Positions 21,370 through 33,400 of a stretch of 64,000 nucleotides of DNA are shown piece after piece. How positions within the stretch are numbered: position 1 is the first letter of the stretch; each line of letters starts with the position of its first letter. The DNA is from Ampullaceana balthica (taxonomy: Eukaryota; Mollusca; Gastropoda; Lymnaeidae). The DNA lies in the NCBI GenBank assembly GCA_944989445.1, contig CALYLW010000070.1:1469852-1533851 (forward strand), read 5' to 3'. Under the pieces are notes generated by a model. The model was not told the origin of the DNA, did not search any database, and saw only the letters and a list, made by a program, of their open reading frames with translations. The position numbers and the translations under genes were made by a program.

Positions 21370-21427
21370 AAAAAGGGCGGCACATTTGAGACCGCCCCGG
21401 GCGGCAAAAGTTCTAACTACGCCACTG
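21370..21427. repeat. orphan hAT-like right terminus
   Basis: GGGCGGCACATTTGAGACCG followed by CCCCGGGCGGCAAAAG and TTCTAACTACGCCACTG, ending at 21427. This is the mirror image of the CAGTGGCGTAGCTAGGG terminus seen at 22731. No matching left end was found. Confidence 0.4.
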
Positions 21428-21544
21428 TCTAGGATATCCAGGGGCTGCATTTTCTGCCACATTCAGAGATTTCCTTTTTTCATGGAAAAAAATTGGGAAG
21501 GAGGGATCTTGAGCTATCCTGGGAGGCACATACCTTTCTAAGGG

Positions 21545-21790
21545 GGGCACGGTGGTCGAGTGGCGTACCGATGGTCACAGGTTGGAATCTCCGTGAAGGC
21601 AGGGATTTGTTCCTGTGGCCAAGGGTGTCCCTGAGTCGACCCAGCCTCCGAATGGGTACTTTACACTAGTTAGGGAAAAAAGGTGGCTATGGGAATAGCA
21701 TTGAACCCTCGTAGCCGTGGCCTGTACACGCTGCATCACTTGCCAACAGACTGGCATGGTCTATGGACGCAATAATCTTCTATATAAGAG
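21545..21790 (+). mobile_element. tRNA-derived SINE with a CR1-like LINE tail
   Basis: The head contains a box A-like TGGTCGAGTGG (21553-21563) and a box B-like GGTTGGAATCT (21580-21590, compare GGTTCGAATCC), consistent with an internal RNA polymerase III promoter of Ser/Leu-tRNA type. The spacing between them is shorter than in a true tRNA. The body (GAGTCGACCCAGCCTCCGAA, TGGGTAC) is followed by a 3' segment, GGACGCAATAATCTTCTATA at about 21764, that matches the 3' end of the CR1-like LINE at 42060 and 61590. Sharing the partner LINE tail is how SINEs borrow its reverse transcriptase. Confidence 0.7.
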
Positions 21791-22730
21791 GAACGCCTGT
21801 ATAGTTAGGACAAGACAATACAAAGGCATTGAATTTATGGTAACATTTTTTATCTAAAATATTAACAGTCTAGACAAAACACTGGAATAAAAGTAATAAA
21901 ATAACAGACTGTTCAAATTCTAATTAAAATCGATAATATCGGAATGTCAGTGTTAGTTCATATTAAAACATAAGCTTGTTGAATATTATTAAAATGTCTG
22001 ACATCGTTTTATTTCTACCGTTAGTAAGGAATGCTTGAAACGTTTCATAAGAGAGAGGAGAACTTTACGAGTATAACGTGAAGGCCTATAGACTCTGTAT
22101 TTATAATTTGGCTTTCTGAATCCCTTTACTTATTTAAAATTTAAAAAAAACGTTTTAAAAAAATGAAGTTCCCCGTTAAACGAAATTTTATTGACTCGCC
22201 AAACTAACCAAGTAGACTTTATGGGATAGGCGCATATTTTTGGTTTTAAATTAACGCGCGAAGGAAACGCATGTCTAAATCTGAATAGGCTTGTAAAATA
22301 TGGCCCATGTCTAAATATGAACAGGCCTGTAAAATATCGATGCATGTCTAGTTTCGTGTACTTATCTTCCTCTTTGGAGATACAAAGCAGAGTTTTCCAG
22401 GGAAAAGTGATATTTACAAATCTCTATTTAAAATTTTTGGATGGTAGTGTAGCTCTACATTTAGTTCTTGTCCCCAGTAAACAGGTTGATATAAATTAAC
22501 TGGCAATCTCTATTATCACTTTATAAACTCATCACCAAGGAGGTATATTTTTAAAAAAATGAAAGCACAAGCTAAGATACACTAAAATCCAAGAGGCAAC
22601 CCCCCCTCCCCAACCCGAAATCCACTTCGCACTTTAACTTACCCTCACACAAGACACGTTCTTTGTTTAGCCTGCGTTGGCAATAAGTAATTGTGTGATA
22701 AGAACCAATTGACATCACATGGTATGAGAT
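21791..22730. other. non-coding, nothing firmly recognised
   Basis: AT-rich sequence. A short direct duplication around 22280 and 22310 (AATAGGCTTGTAAAATATGG against AACAGGCCTGTAAAATATCG, each followed by CATGTCTA) is the only structure noted. Confidence 0.4.
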
Positions 22731-22800
22731 CAGTGGCGTAGCTAGGGGGTGGGATATCACTCGGTGCGGTAAACACAAAATGGTGTCGCACACACACATT
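22731..22800. repeat. orphan hAT-like left terminus
   Basis: CAGTGGCGTAGCTAGGGGGT starts at 22731, followed by TGTCGCACACACAC-type sequence. It is related to the termini at 5491 and 21427. A right end and target duplication were not found. Confidence 0.45.
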
Positions 22801-24025
22801 CTTTTTTATGACTGCCATGTTTGTTCTTAATCAAATTAGTACAAAGTATATCAATAACATAAACAAAAAGAATTCATTAAAGGTCAGAATATCAAGGTAT
22901 TTAAGGGCATGTAACAACGTTGAGTTGTATTTACTGTTCCATTAAGTTTCGATTACTTGACACTGTCCTGTTTAAGGCTGCTTGTAAGCTGCAAATCTGT
23001 AAATCATTTAAATCGAAATGAATATCCTTCACTGTATAATTTTCAGTTGTAGATGTGCACGTCTTAAGTCTCATCACGTGATCTTTTAGAACTGCATGGC
23101 TCATATTATTAGATCGCATCTCACCTCATTTCTAGAAATTTCGATCAATTCTGCAGTGCACGGGGCTTTATCTTCGTTCTTGATACGTTTTGCTAAATGT
23201 TGCTTTGCAAGCAATCATGTGATATCCAGGTATCCAGCAACATGCCCAAGACAACCCTCCGCGTTTTTGCCCTGTCAATCACTGCAAAATTTTTAAGCGT
23301 CTGTTAATTTGTGTGGCCTAAATCCAGCTTCCAGTGTCTTCCATTTTCCCCAAGATAACATAGGCGCTCTTCCAATGCCTTATATTTTGTAACTTGGGTT
23401 CAATTTCCGCTACTTATCAAATCATTTTGATGTGGTTTAGAGGCAAAGTTTCCCAAGATCGCATTGTTTTCTCGTCTATTGGCACCACCCTTTAAAACTG
23501 TTGATATTTTTTGAGCTGGCGCGCACATCCTTTAGATTTCGCACAGTCAATAATTGAATGGCCCACGTCCTTGCCATAAAACGCGGCAATCCTTATTAAG
23601 AAAATTTCAGGCCGAAAATTACCCGGACGGCTTCATGTCAGAAAGAAGGGGCTGATAAAATAGTCAAGTTTTTTTTCTGTTTTACTTGACTCATTTACAG
23701 TATTTTGGTTTGAATCAATGTTACTATATTTTTTTAAAGCCACCCACTTGCCATATCAACCATTTCCATTTTCTGCGCTATTTGCTGTTCTATAATATTG
23801 TATGTAATGCATGCTGTTATGGGGACATGGAAGAATCATGCAGTGTCAATGATAGGCAGAAGTCCGTCATTGATCACCCTGATTATTATTTAACAAGACC
23901 AAGGGTCGGATTCCCTTTTAGGAGGAAGAGCCAAAAGTTATAATTTACAAAATTTACAAGTTTCTTAAAGTTAAAGAGCCACTAACATGAATTTTAAAGA
24001 AGAAAAAATATATAATTATTTCTAT
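22801..24025. other. decayed sequence, no gene recognised
   Basis: Minus-strand translation between about 22930 and 23600 has protein-like stretches (for example SHAVLKDHVMRLKTC at ~23090) interrupted by many stops, suggesting an old transposon-derived coding region. I could not assign a family. A 7-kDa-scale frame at 22931-23119 is part of it. Confidence 0.3.
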
Positions 24026-24125
24026 TTGAGCATGGAACTGGAAAGCCGCATCTTGACATCGAAAGAGCCTCATGCGGCTCGCGAGCCTCATGCGGCTCGC
24101 GAGCCGCAGGTTGCCGACCCCGGAG
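24026..24125. repeat. hAT-like terminus with 18-bp tandem repeat
   Basis: GAGCCTCATGCGGCTCGC occurs twice in tandem (about 24066-24101) and is followed by GAGCCGCAGGTTGCCGACCC, the inverted form of the CAGGGGTCGGCAACCTGCGG terminus common in hAT elements. The partner terminus was not found. GAGCCGCATGAGG-type self-complementarity lets the repeat fold on itself. Confidence 0.5.
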
Positions 24126-25017
24126 CTAGACATATCGAAGCACGGATATAGGTATTGAATACAGTGAGTCCCATTTGTTTTCTGATTGCAGCCAACGCCG
24201 TATGGCATGAAATAATAATATTCAACATAGAAATTAGTTTATTTGTTAAAGACTGTATACAACATAATTATTTACAAACATTAAACAAAATACAACAGCC
24301 AGTGCACACAACTCATAAAGGTGGCATCTGTAATCCACCAAACAAAATATGACAGGCGTGTTAAAATAGAAACATTTGTAATGGTGATGATGTATTGAGA
24401 TTTTTTTTTCAATTAAAAAACCCAAGTTGAAACAATGAAATAATTTTAAAATAGTCATTTATGTATATATATATTTGAAGAGATTTTTAAATTGTTTATT
24501 TTCTTCTTAATTTCCTCAGAATTATGATTAATGAAGTCAGGTGTTACGTCAATTGGCTTTGAATTACTTGTGTTCAATGGATTGTTTTTTTTTCCAAATT
24601 AATTATGACGTCACCTCTACAATCTTACACTTTTAATAAATCAAGTAATTAGGGATTGTTTACACTTATTTAAAATGTGTGATCGGCTCTACCCTTATGA
24701 AATACTTCTAGACCGAGCAATTGGGATGTGAACATATGCAATATTTCCAAATGGCAATCGCTAAGATGGTGTCACCCAGTGAGGTCCGCAACCCTCATAC
24801 AACCCTACTCCACCACTCCATGAGATGACTAGGCTGTGGACATGATTGACATTGAATTTTTAAAATGTACATACTTTTGATTTTTTGTGGAAACTGGGGA
24901 TCGGTGCTAATTTTGAAGTATTCAGATAGAGAAACATGTTAACTCTGATTAATCATAAAAATTTCAACTTTACTGACTTACTATACATTTTTTAAAAACA
25001 TTATTCGTATTAGATTC
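24126..25017. other. AT-rich non-coding, nothing recognised
   Basis: No exon, terminal repeat or RNA gene was identified. A segment near 24770-24800 (GGTGTCACCCAGTGAGGTCC) recalls internal sequence of the hAT-like MITE family but is too short to call. Confidence 0.35.
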
Positions 25018-26727
25018 GATTAGATCAGTGGTTCCTAACCTTTTGGGGTCCATGCACCCCTTCAGATGCCCAAAAAAGTTCATGCACCCCCTCGTGAAAC
25101 TTGCAGAAAATGCATAATAAACTATGTTTATTTAGGAACACAACAGTTTTGACCATAGGCAACAGGGAATTTAGTGAGAGATCTGCTGCTTCTTATGATC
25201 AATCAGCGATTTAAATCTGGGGACTGTTTTGGACTAAGCAACTCACATGTCATCCTCTGCATTCAACTTATTCCTGTTCTTGGTTTTAATCGTCAAAGGT
25301 GTGGAGAATCCTACTTCACAGAGATAGGTTGTCTCAAATGGAAGGAGAGTCAGTACTGCCCTCTTGGCTAGTTGTGGGTAGGAATCTAGCTGGGCGCACC
25401 AAAATTCAATCAAGGTATTGCAACTGAAAGCACTCCTCAGTACTTCTCTGGTTTTCAAATCAATCAGGTCATTAATGTTGTCCAAGTCACAGAGAAAAGG
25501 ATTGAGAATCCAAAAGTCTTTCCTAGCAATTTCTTGACAGAAATACCCATCAAAAGACCATTGCAATGTTGAAAGGTGCTCTGAAATTTCCCCTTTGATG
25601 TTGTCAGGCAGTGATCCCTCAGTGCTTCCTTCTGCACCAGATATTACAACTTCATCCAAGAGTGGAAAGTTGGCCAAGTTGGACTTTTCTAGTCGTCGTT
25701 GGAATAGTGGAACTTTGTTAAGGAAGGCTTGCAATCTCTCAGTAGCATCCATTGCAGTCACAGCAGGTCCTTGGAGAGATGTGTTCAACTCATTCAAGAT
25801 GGTGAAGATGTCAGCCAGGTATGCCAAGTAATGAATGAAATTTGGACAGTCAAACTTGTCAGCAAGGTCACTCTTTTTTTCTCGCAAGAAAATGGCAATA
25901 TCCACTCTCAGTTCTAACACAGAAAGTATCTGCCTCCTGGACAACCAGCGCAGTGGGGTAGAGCAGAACTTCATGCTCAGAGACCACCTCCTGTCAGAAC
26001 AATTTGAAGAGGCAGTGGTTCAAGGCATGTGAGTGGATAAAATTTACAACTTGGACTGCAGTAGAAAGAATTGTATGGATGGACTTTCTCCAATTGTTCT
26101 CGGAGTCTAACAGGCTTCATGTTGTCATTGCGCAGGATTTTTCCACAGAGGAAGCACTGAGGCTTTTGTGCTCCATCTTTCTCTCTCTCTTTTATTATTT
26201 ATTAACGATTTTGAGGGGGTGGTGACAATCGGAAAGTCGCACCAGTCACAGGCAAATTTTTAACTGACGTAGTTGATATTTTTAATAACCGGAATTGGAT
26301 GCTCAACTCAAGATTTTAGGTTTCAATGACGAATATTGGCTTACAATTAACGTTTTTAAGACCTTTGCAGTGTACCGAGCGATAAAAGTGAAGGGAAAAA
26401 AAATCCCAACGTTTACATCCGCTCAACATTGTTAGAGGGTCACCGGAAGACATATATCTGATGTATTTGATGACAAAATTAAATTATTTTTTAGAAAACT
26501 GTGACGTAAAATGCGAAATTCCGAGGAACACGTAGTGCGAACCGTTCATTTTGCGAAAAGTTTTCCCGTCAATTTTCGATATGCGCGAACGAGTATCTTA
26601 TCTTTTTCCTTCTTATTTTTTGTTCTTTCTCTTTTTTTTTCTCTGAATGGTTCATGCACCCCCTGGAACCTGCTCATGCACCCCTTGGGGGTGCATGCAC
26701 CACTGGTTAGGAACCCCTGGATTAGAT
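25018..26727 (-). mobile_element. hAT element with perfect 8-bp target duplications
   Basis: The terminus CAGTGGTTCCTAACCTTTTG starts at 25026 and its inverse GGTTAGGAACCCCTG ends at 26719. The element is flanked by GATTAGAT at 25018-25025 and 26720-26727, a perfect 8-bp duplication typical of hAT. Subterminal repeats ATGCACCCCCT occur near both ends (25083 and 26653). It is 1694 bp long and encodes a partial transposase on the minus strand. The perfect duplication suggests a fairly recent insertion, although the transposase is incomplete. Confidence 0.9.
25243..25974 (-). pseudogene. partial hAT transposase (ZBED5-like C-terminal half)
   Basis: A 243-codon frame. Its N-terminal part (LRVDIAIFLREKKSDLADKF, then the YLADIFTILNELNTSLQG stretch) and C-terminal LLPFETTYLCEVGFS followed by KTKNRNKLN match the hAT-type transposases domesticated in vertebrates as ZBED5/GTF2IRD2-like genes: the alpha-helical insertion region and the dimerisation region. 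The BED zinc finger and the catalytic DDE N-terminal half are missing, and sequence 5' of it (25975-26490) has only fragments such as ACEWIKFTTWTAVERIVWM in other registers. A full enzyme would be ~600 residues, so this is a remnant. Confidence 0.8.
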
Positions 26728-28867
26728 AATATGAATCCTGATATTCGTAAAGACATGATGATAGGAGAAACATTAAATTACCATTTTAAATGAACATAAT
26801 AGAAAATATATTGTTTGGTTTTTTTTCCTGAAAAAAATTAAAGACTTTAAAATTACCTGTTATTAATTTATTTTAAAAAATTCTCATCTATCTTATCAAT
26901 TGGATTGTAAGGTACATCTGACTTCCAGTATGTTGGATGGAATTGTGTGTGTGTGTGTTGGGGGGGGGGTGTTGAGTGATTGGATAGTTAGAAAAGGCGA
27001 TTAAAAATAATTTGATTACAGTATCCATCATTCCCTAATGTAGGATTTTGAAATGGGGGGATGATCATGGTAGTTTTATAATGATTGTTACTGTTGTTTG
27101 TTTTTCGTCTGTTTGAAAAGTAAATAATGTTATTGATATGAAATATTCTTTTTAAAGACTTACTAAACAGTAGATTTATATTCAAACTTGTCTGCCTCAA
27201 TTATATGTGTAAAACATGAATGATTCATGATCAAAGCAGTTGAAAACCTGAAGGACATTACTAAGATGTAAACAAATCTCTTCGAAAATATAAGTTTTGC
27301 CTCATGTAATTTAAAGAAATTTCAACTTATTTTTGGCAGCATTTTTGGCGAACATTTGGGTTTTGAAATTGTAATCTCAAAATTCTTATTTCCTCCACCA
27401 CTCGCGACCAAACCCTTACCCGCCTTTATTTTTTCTTACTTTTCTTATTTTTTTAATTTAGTTTTTAATATTTTTTTTAAATTATAAAACTGTGACATCA
27501 TGTCGACATTAAACCGGCGGCAAGAGAAAATACTAACTTAGCAGTCTCATGGTAAAGATTTGATGCAGCAAATCCAGACTAATAAATTATGAAGTAGAAA
27601 ATAAGTCCTTAAAAACTCCAATAAAGCTAAATTCAATTTAAATTTATACTTTTAATCAAATTAGTTTTAACATTTGAGGAAAATTTAATTCTTTCCAGTT
27701 TCCTTGGATTAGCTAAACTCCCGGAATGAGATGAAATAGTTTACAATTGTCATCCTCCTTTCATGCTGTGTAGTAGCTTTTTGTAAATTCTAAAAGTCCC
27801 CAAAATACTATGAACATAATAATATATTTATATTGCCTAACATTTTAAAGGTCTCTGGCCAGTTTTCGAAATAAAATGAGACACGTAAATCTAGGTCTGG
27901 CATCACTTCTTGTGGCATCTTTTGAATTAAACATGCAAACAAATAATATTTTAATATTTTATATCCACCCTTGTAGTGAACGAAATTATTCACCAACGAT
28001 TCCATTTTCGGGCTCTGATATAGCCCATGGACATTAAGCAGTTAAATAGAATGAGTGTTTTTTAAAAAACATAAGCACAATATCATGTACTCCAAAAATT
28101 GTTATAGTTGGTGAAAAAAACGGCATTTTTGTTAATGAAACGTAATGTCCTAGTCAGGTTCCTATTAGTTTGTCCAAAATATATTATCAAGACACACCGC
28201 CCTCTATTGAATGTAGAGCTGGATGTTACTACAGAAATTACAAATATGCTGGCTAAGTCCACATCCCTTCAGTTTGTATCCCCAGTATTCAAGTCCCTGT
28301 CGTCACCAGTCCCAAAAGATTATGGGCGCCTTCAATCTAATCTATCTAAGAGGTCCTAGGAAAGAAGGGAGGAGAATTAGTCCCCATTACAGCAGGGGAA
28401 GCAACTGTGAACATCTCAGTGCTACTTAATCACCAGAAGTGTCTTTATTCTCTCTGATAAAATCAATATCGTCAGCGGCATTGGGTCCAAAATTTTCGCT
28501 TAACCAAAAAAAACGGTCAGAAAATTTAATTCTGTTTTTCGTATTGGCCATAAGAAACAGTAAGCAATTCGGCCACACACACAAATGAGTACATTGCTTT
28601 TAAGAACTTGTTGACTTGTAATTGTACAATTTATGTTAGCATTAACAAAAGCTACACGTAGATACAGTTATTTCATTTTTTAAAAATGAATAAATAAAAG
28701 GCTAAATAAAACAAAAATATACAAATATTTTATATGTCATAATCATAGAAATGAGAAATGCAAGTTCCCACTCCCATTAGTCATTAGGGCAAATGACATC
28801 TTTCTCAGAACAACAGATGAAAATAAGCTTCAAGGAGTTTTGCACCTCCAGAAAAACAAAAATCAAA
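26728..28867. other. AT-rich non-coding, nothing recognised
   Basis: A (GT)n plus poly-G microsatellite is at 26944-26970. No reliable exon or transposon terminus was found. The frames at 28108-28359 and 28223-28429 overlap each other and have no family signature. Confidence 0.4.
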
Positions 28868-29675
28868 TACAGTGGAACCTCTCATAACGAGTTTAATTCG
28901 TTCTAAAGTCTTACACGTTAAGCGAAACACTCATTAAAAGAAACAATTTTCCCCATACAAATCAATGTAAAATACGATAATTCAGTCTTTACTGAAAAAA
29001 TACTCATTTTTATTAACATTTAATGCAATAAAATTAAGTATGAATTGTTAAAGAGTGTAACAACTTGGAAGGAAATTTAGATTTGAAACTAAAAAACATA
29101 AAGAAAATAATGAATTAATGACAAGTAATTAATCCTTTTTAACTAGAAAACTGTCTAAAGACATTTGTTTTTGCCAGCATTTCAAAATTTGACGAAAATG
29201 TGTCGTAACCGTTTCGTAGACATTCTTGACACTCCCTTTGAAGCATCAATCTCCTTAATTTTGGTTTTGTTATGAGAATAGTGCAGATTGTTATTGTTGG
29301 CCGATTGTAAGTGCGCGCTAGATTAGCCACGCTAACACATTGTTTTCACTTTTCAATGATTTTACATATTATTTCAATAGTTATTTTTCTCTCTCTTATG
29401 ATTGTCTTCTAAAGACATTTTAGCACAGGTTATTACACATAAAAAAAATAAGAATACTGTCTAAATTCAAAATTTGTAAAACGAAAGATCACACACAAAA
29501 ACAATGCCTAACAGACAGAGTGTTAAACACATACTTACTCATTACGTACAAATGAATTTCCAGGAAAAAGGGACTTTCGCTTTCTGAGAATTTTTCGTTC
29601 GTTGAGGGAGAAACTATTTCAATTTTTTGCTCGGTATGCGAATTAGAATTACTGGTTATGAGAGGTTCCACTGTA
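28868..29675 (-). mobile_element. Tigger/pogo-like element with TA target duplication
   Basis: The terminus CAGTGGAACCTCTCATAAC starts at 28870 and its exact 19-bp inverse ends at 29673. TA flanks both sides (28868-28869, 29674-29675). It is 804 bp long. The minus-strand frame at 29330-29139 begins ANLARTYNRPTITICTILIT, matching the CENP-B-type helix-turn-helix of Tigger transposases, after which homology stops. The element is an internally deleted, non-autonomous derivative. Confidence 0.85.
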
Positions 29676-30451
29676 CATTACATTTATTATAATTATAAGA
29701 TCATGTAAAACTGAAGTCATGGGTTAAATGCTGTTGTGTGAACACATGACTTCCTATATACAATTACAAACGTTGCATGGGTTAAGGGTCATGAAAATTG
29801 GGGGAAGAACTCATACAACCTGCAAGACAAAATTGGCCTCAGCACCTTTATAGTAGTCTTAATAATACTCTAAAAATAACTTACATTTTTCCCAAAAGGG
29901 GCAATAAGTTTATATTATATTGGCATAAAAAAAAAGGATATCTGGATAATTCTTAAATATCTTTGTTATTGTTTTAATTGCATTCTAAGATTGATAATCA
30001 TAGAATTTTGGAATGAATGTTCAATGGTTTATGCTTTTGATTGTCTTTCCTTTGAACTTGGAAGGTTTCCCAGTCTAAGTCTGAGTAATAAGTCATGATA
30101 GAACAAGCATGCTGATATAGAAACAGGAATACGTTAAGCAATGTTTGTAAAGTATTTTTATATTTTAATAATCATTTTTAAAATTTGATTATAACAAAAC
30201 AAAAACCGTGAACAAACACATTCATTGCATGGTGTACTAGCAATCATACAACAATATGGTAGTAACTTATTGACTTCAGATAACATACTGATACTTGTAA
30301 GGATAGAAAAACAGATCACTCTGAAAGATAACATGACATAACACAAACATAGGAACCCAGAGCATACATCTCATTCACCATATACTTCACACAGTTTAAT
30401 TTAACACACCAACAGCCCATTTTAATAGAAACCAATATTTTAATGACAGCT
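29676..30451 (-). other. SSR4 3' flank and probable 3' UTR
   Basis: No gene is seen in the distal part. On the minus strand an ATTAAA hexamer (30164-30169) lies about 285 bases downstream of the SSR4 stop and is a candidate polyadenylation signal. The transcript end cannot be fixed from sequence alone. Confidence 0.35.
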
Positions 30452-33400
30452 TTAAGCTAAGAGTTTTGCTCTGGAAGTGTAGGCAAACCACCAAACCACA
30501 ATGGCTGTGATAGCAGCAACAAACTCTGTCTGAACAAAGGCACCAGTCCAGATACCCTGCAAACAATGAATTAAAACATCAATCTATGAATCACAATGTG
30601 GCTTGAAACAGCTCTGCTAGCAATTTTATCATCACCAGTCATTCAAATAAGTTACAATACCGGTAGTTTAAAGGTAATTGAAACTATTTTATACTTACAC
30701 AATCATTTTGATTCAAGTTATGTAACGATTACATGATCATTTGATTCAAATTAAAAAATAATTACGTTGTAAGATGATTAGGTTTTAAGAATGGAAATTA
30801 AGAACAACAATATGATGAAATGAAAATTATATACTTGTTCGCAAGCCTGCCTTTTTTGGACAAAATCTAGGGGGAAAAATTGGGGGTCAGCTTACAAGCG
30901 GGTTATTAACGTATCTCTGCATGGATATTGAATATTGGTGTTGTTATTGTAGATCATCAAGTTCCTTTTTACATTCTAAAAGATTCGACTGCTCTACCAC
31001 CAGAAGCTATAATATATTATTAAACATCTGCACTTTCACTTACCTTATTTAATCATTTTATTTATTTTTGTGAACGTTTTACTAAATTGTTTTACAAATT
31101 TTGTTTTCAACAACGAATTTTAATGTACGCGCTTTTGTCACTGTTTACCAAAGATTTTTTTTTAAAATACCGGTAACTCTTGCCTAACAAAGAGCACAAA
31201 GACAAAGATAGGCAGTACAAAGTAAACAATCATAATGACCGATTTAGCTTGTAGTTACAAAAAATTGTACCATTTTGTTTAAGCTCTCCTATTTTTTTCA
31301 GGGGTCGGCTTGTGAGTGGGTTATACACTTTTAATACTTTTCTCTTCCAAAAGCGGGGGGATCGGCTTATGAAAGAACGGGCTATGGAAGGAGTATATAC
31401 TGTCATTAAATCTAACACAGTGAAAATTACGAGAAAGAGTTTTGGCTAATATATTTTATATGTGATGACAGCATACTCACAGGATGGTTAAGAGTAAGGG
31501 TAAATAGTGGCTTTAAAGACTCTGTGCTTTCACCACTACGTTGGGCCTGAAAATAAAAATGGTTAAAAAATAAAAACATTTATAACCATAATTTTAAAAC
31601 CCATAAAAAAATTGCATTTCCATTCAAATTTTTTTTTACTATTTCATAACTCCAGTTATTAAATCTTCCCTTCGAGGAAGATTATCTTTAATTATACAGT
31701 ACAAATTTGCTAAGAAAAGCAAGGCTAAACAAGACTGTCATTCTAGACTTTACCTTTCTTAAAGAAGCAAATCCTTCTTCATCAAAAACTCTAACTTCAT
31801 ACTTTCCAGAAGGCAACTTTTTATGCTCATCAGATATGCTGATCTAAAAAGGAAAAATAAAATATATGTAAAATTTGAATGCCAGATAAACGGTGGAAAT
31901 CTGTTTTGGATCAAAGTCCCTTAAGGTGGTCCATGGGTCAAAAAAAAATAATCTACATTTCTTAATAATTTGCACATACTAACTGTACAGTTATAGAAAG
32001 ACAAAAAAGACAAAGAAAATTTTTTTAAAAAATTTTTTTAAAACTTTTATTGCAAAAAATATTTTTTTTTCAACCAAAATTGATAGTCACTCACAAGCTA
32101 TCAGGATCAATTTGTTTTACAATAACATGTTCAAACTTTGCACACTAATTAACAATGCTATTATAAAAATAGTTACAAGGCTGTTTTTAGCTTAACAATT
32201 ATACCAAGTTTCAAAATAATTTCTGTGTGCGGTCATAATTTTTTATAAAAATAATTGGGGGTAGCATCTGAAAAAAAATTATTAAAAAATTTCTGATGGA
32301 TAAATCAAAAAAAGGAACTTGTAACTTTGTACAGAATAACCTTGTAAAAAAGCATGGCAAGTTTTAAGCCTGTAGCTCTAATACTTTTCCTGTCTTAACA
32401 ATTATCGTTCTTAAAAAAGTTTAAAAATGCAAAGCTGAGAAAAACGACAAAAAAGATGTTAAATGTTTCTTTTTTTAAAATACAGTCTGTATGGAAAGTA
32501 TATGATGCTTACACAATGCAGACATACCATTTATGAATGAAATAAAAGTAAATAACCTGAGATAGAGAAGATATTTAATTAATCAGTACATGTTTTCAAA
32601 CATAAAGGCTCGTTATCCAAAGAATTATGACCATAATTATAATATTCTGAAAAATCTTTCTAAGCTACATTTGTTAAAAAATTACTAACCAATGCATAGA
32701 TAATAGCAATAGGAACAATCATGCAAGCTGTAAAGCATATAGATGTAATACTTTTTTACCTGATAAGTCTGACGTCACTGAAATTTGAAAAATCTAGGTC
32801 GAGAAAAACACAAACACAAAATGAAAATTATAAAATAAAATATTACAGGTTAGTTATGTACAATGTATGTATGTAATGTAGATAATATCAATGCAAGGGG
32901 TAAAAACTAATATAGAAGCATGTAACAACAATCCTGTGTCACATCTGGCAAAAGTGTATTTGAGAATCTCTCGACAATAATAAATGAATCGAAAGGTTTC
33001 AATACTAACATCAATAGACACTATGTAATATTGGTAACCGATGAATGAATAATTTGTATAAACAAGGCATAAATATGAGAAAAAATGCAAAAAATTATAA
33101 ACTATTTAAAATAATTATCTAAAATTCACATTATCCACTGCTAGCCACAACAGCTTTTCCTCGTAGGTCCTAGACTTTGGTCATGACATACTGGTTGATT
33201 TCTTCTGTTGTTTATAAATTTACTAAGAACATTATAGGCATATACAAAACTGCCAGATAGGTCCATGGCCTGATCCAGTCACTAAGGCTGTGAGCCATAG
33301 CTTCATTGCTGACATTCAAAAGTTGCAATTGCATACAACTGATGAGTAAGAAGATGAGGTGACGAAGGCACACATGCGCTTGAAATTTGATAAATCCAGT

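Noticed and set aside
21545..21600. Genuine tRNA gene
   Set aside because: Boxes A and B are too close together, and no acceptor stem or anticodon arm can be drawn; the element continues into a LINE-type tail, so it is a SINE.
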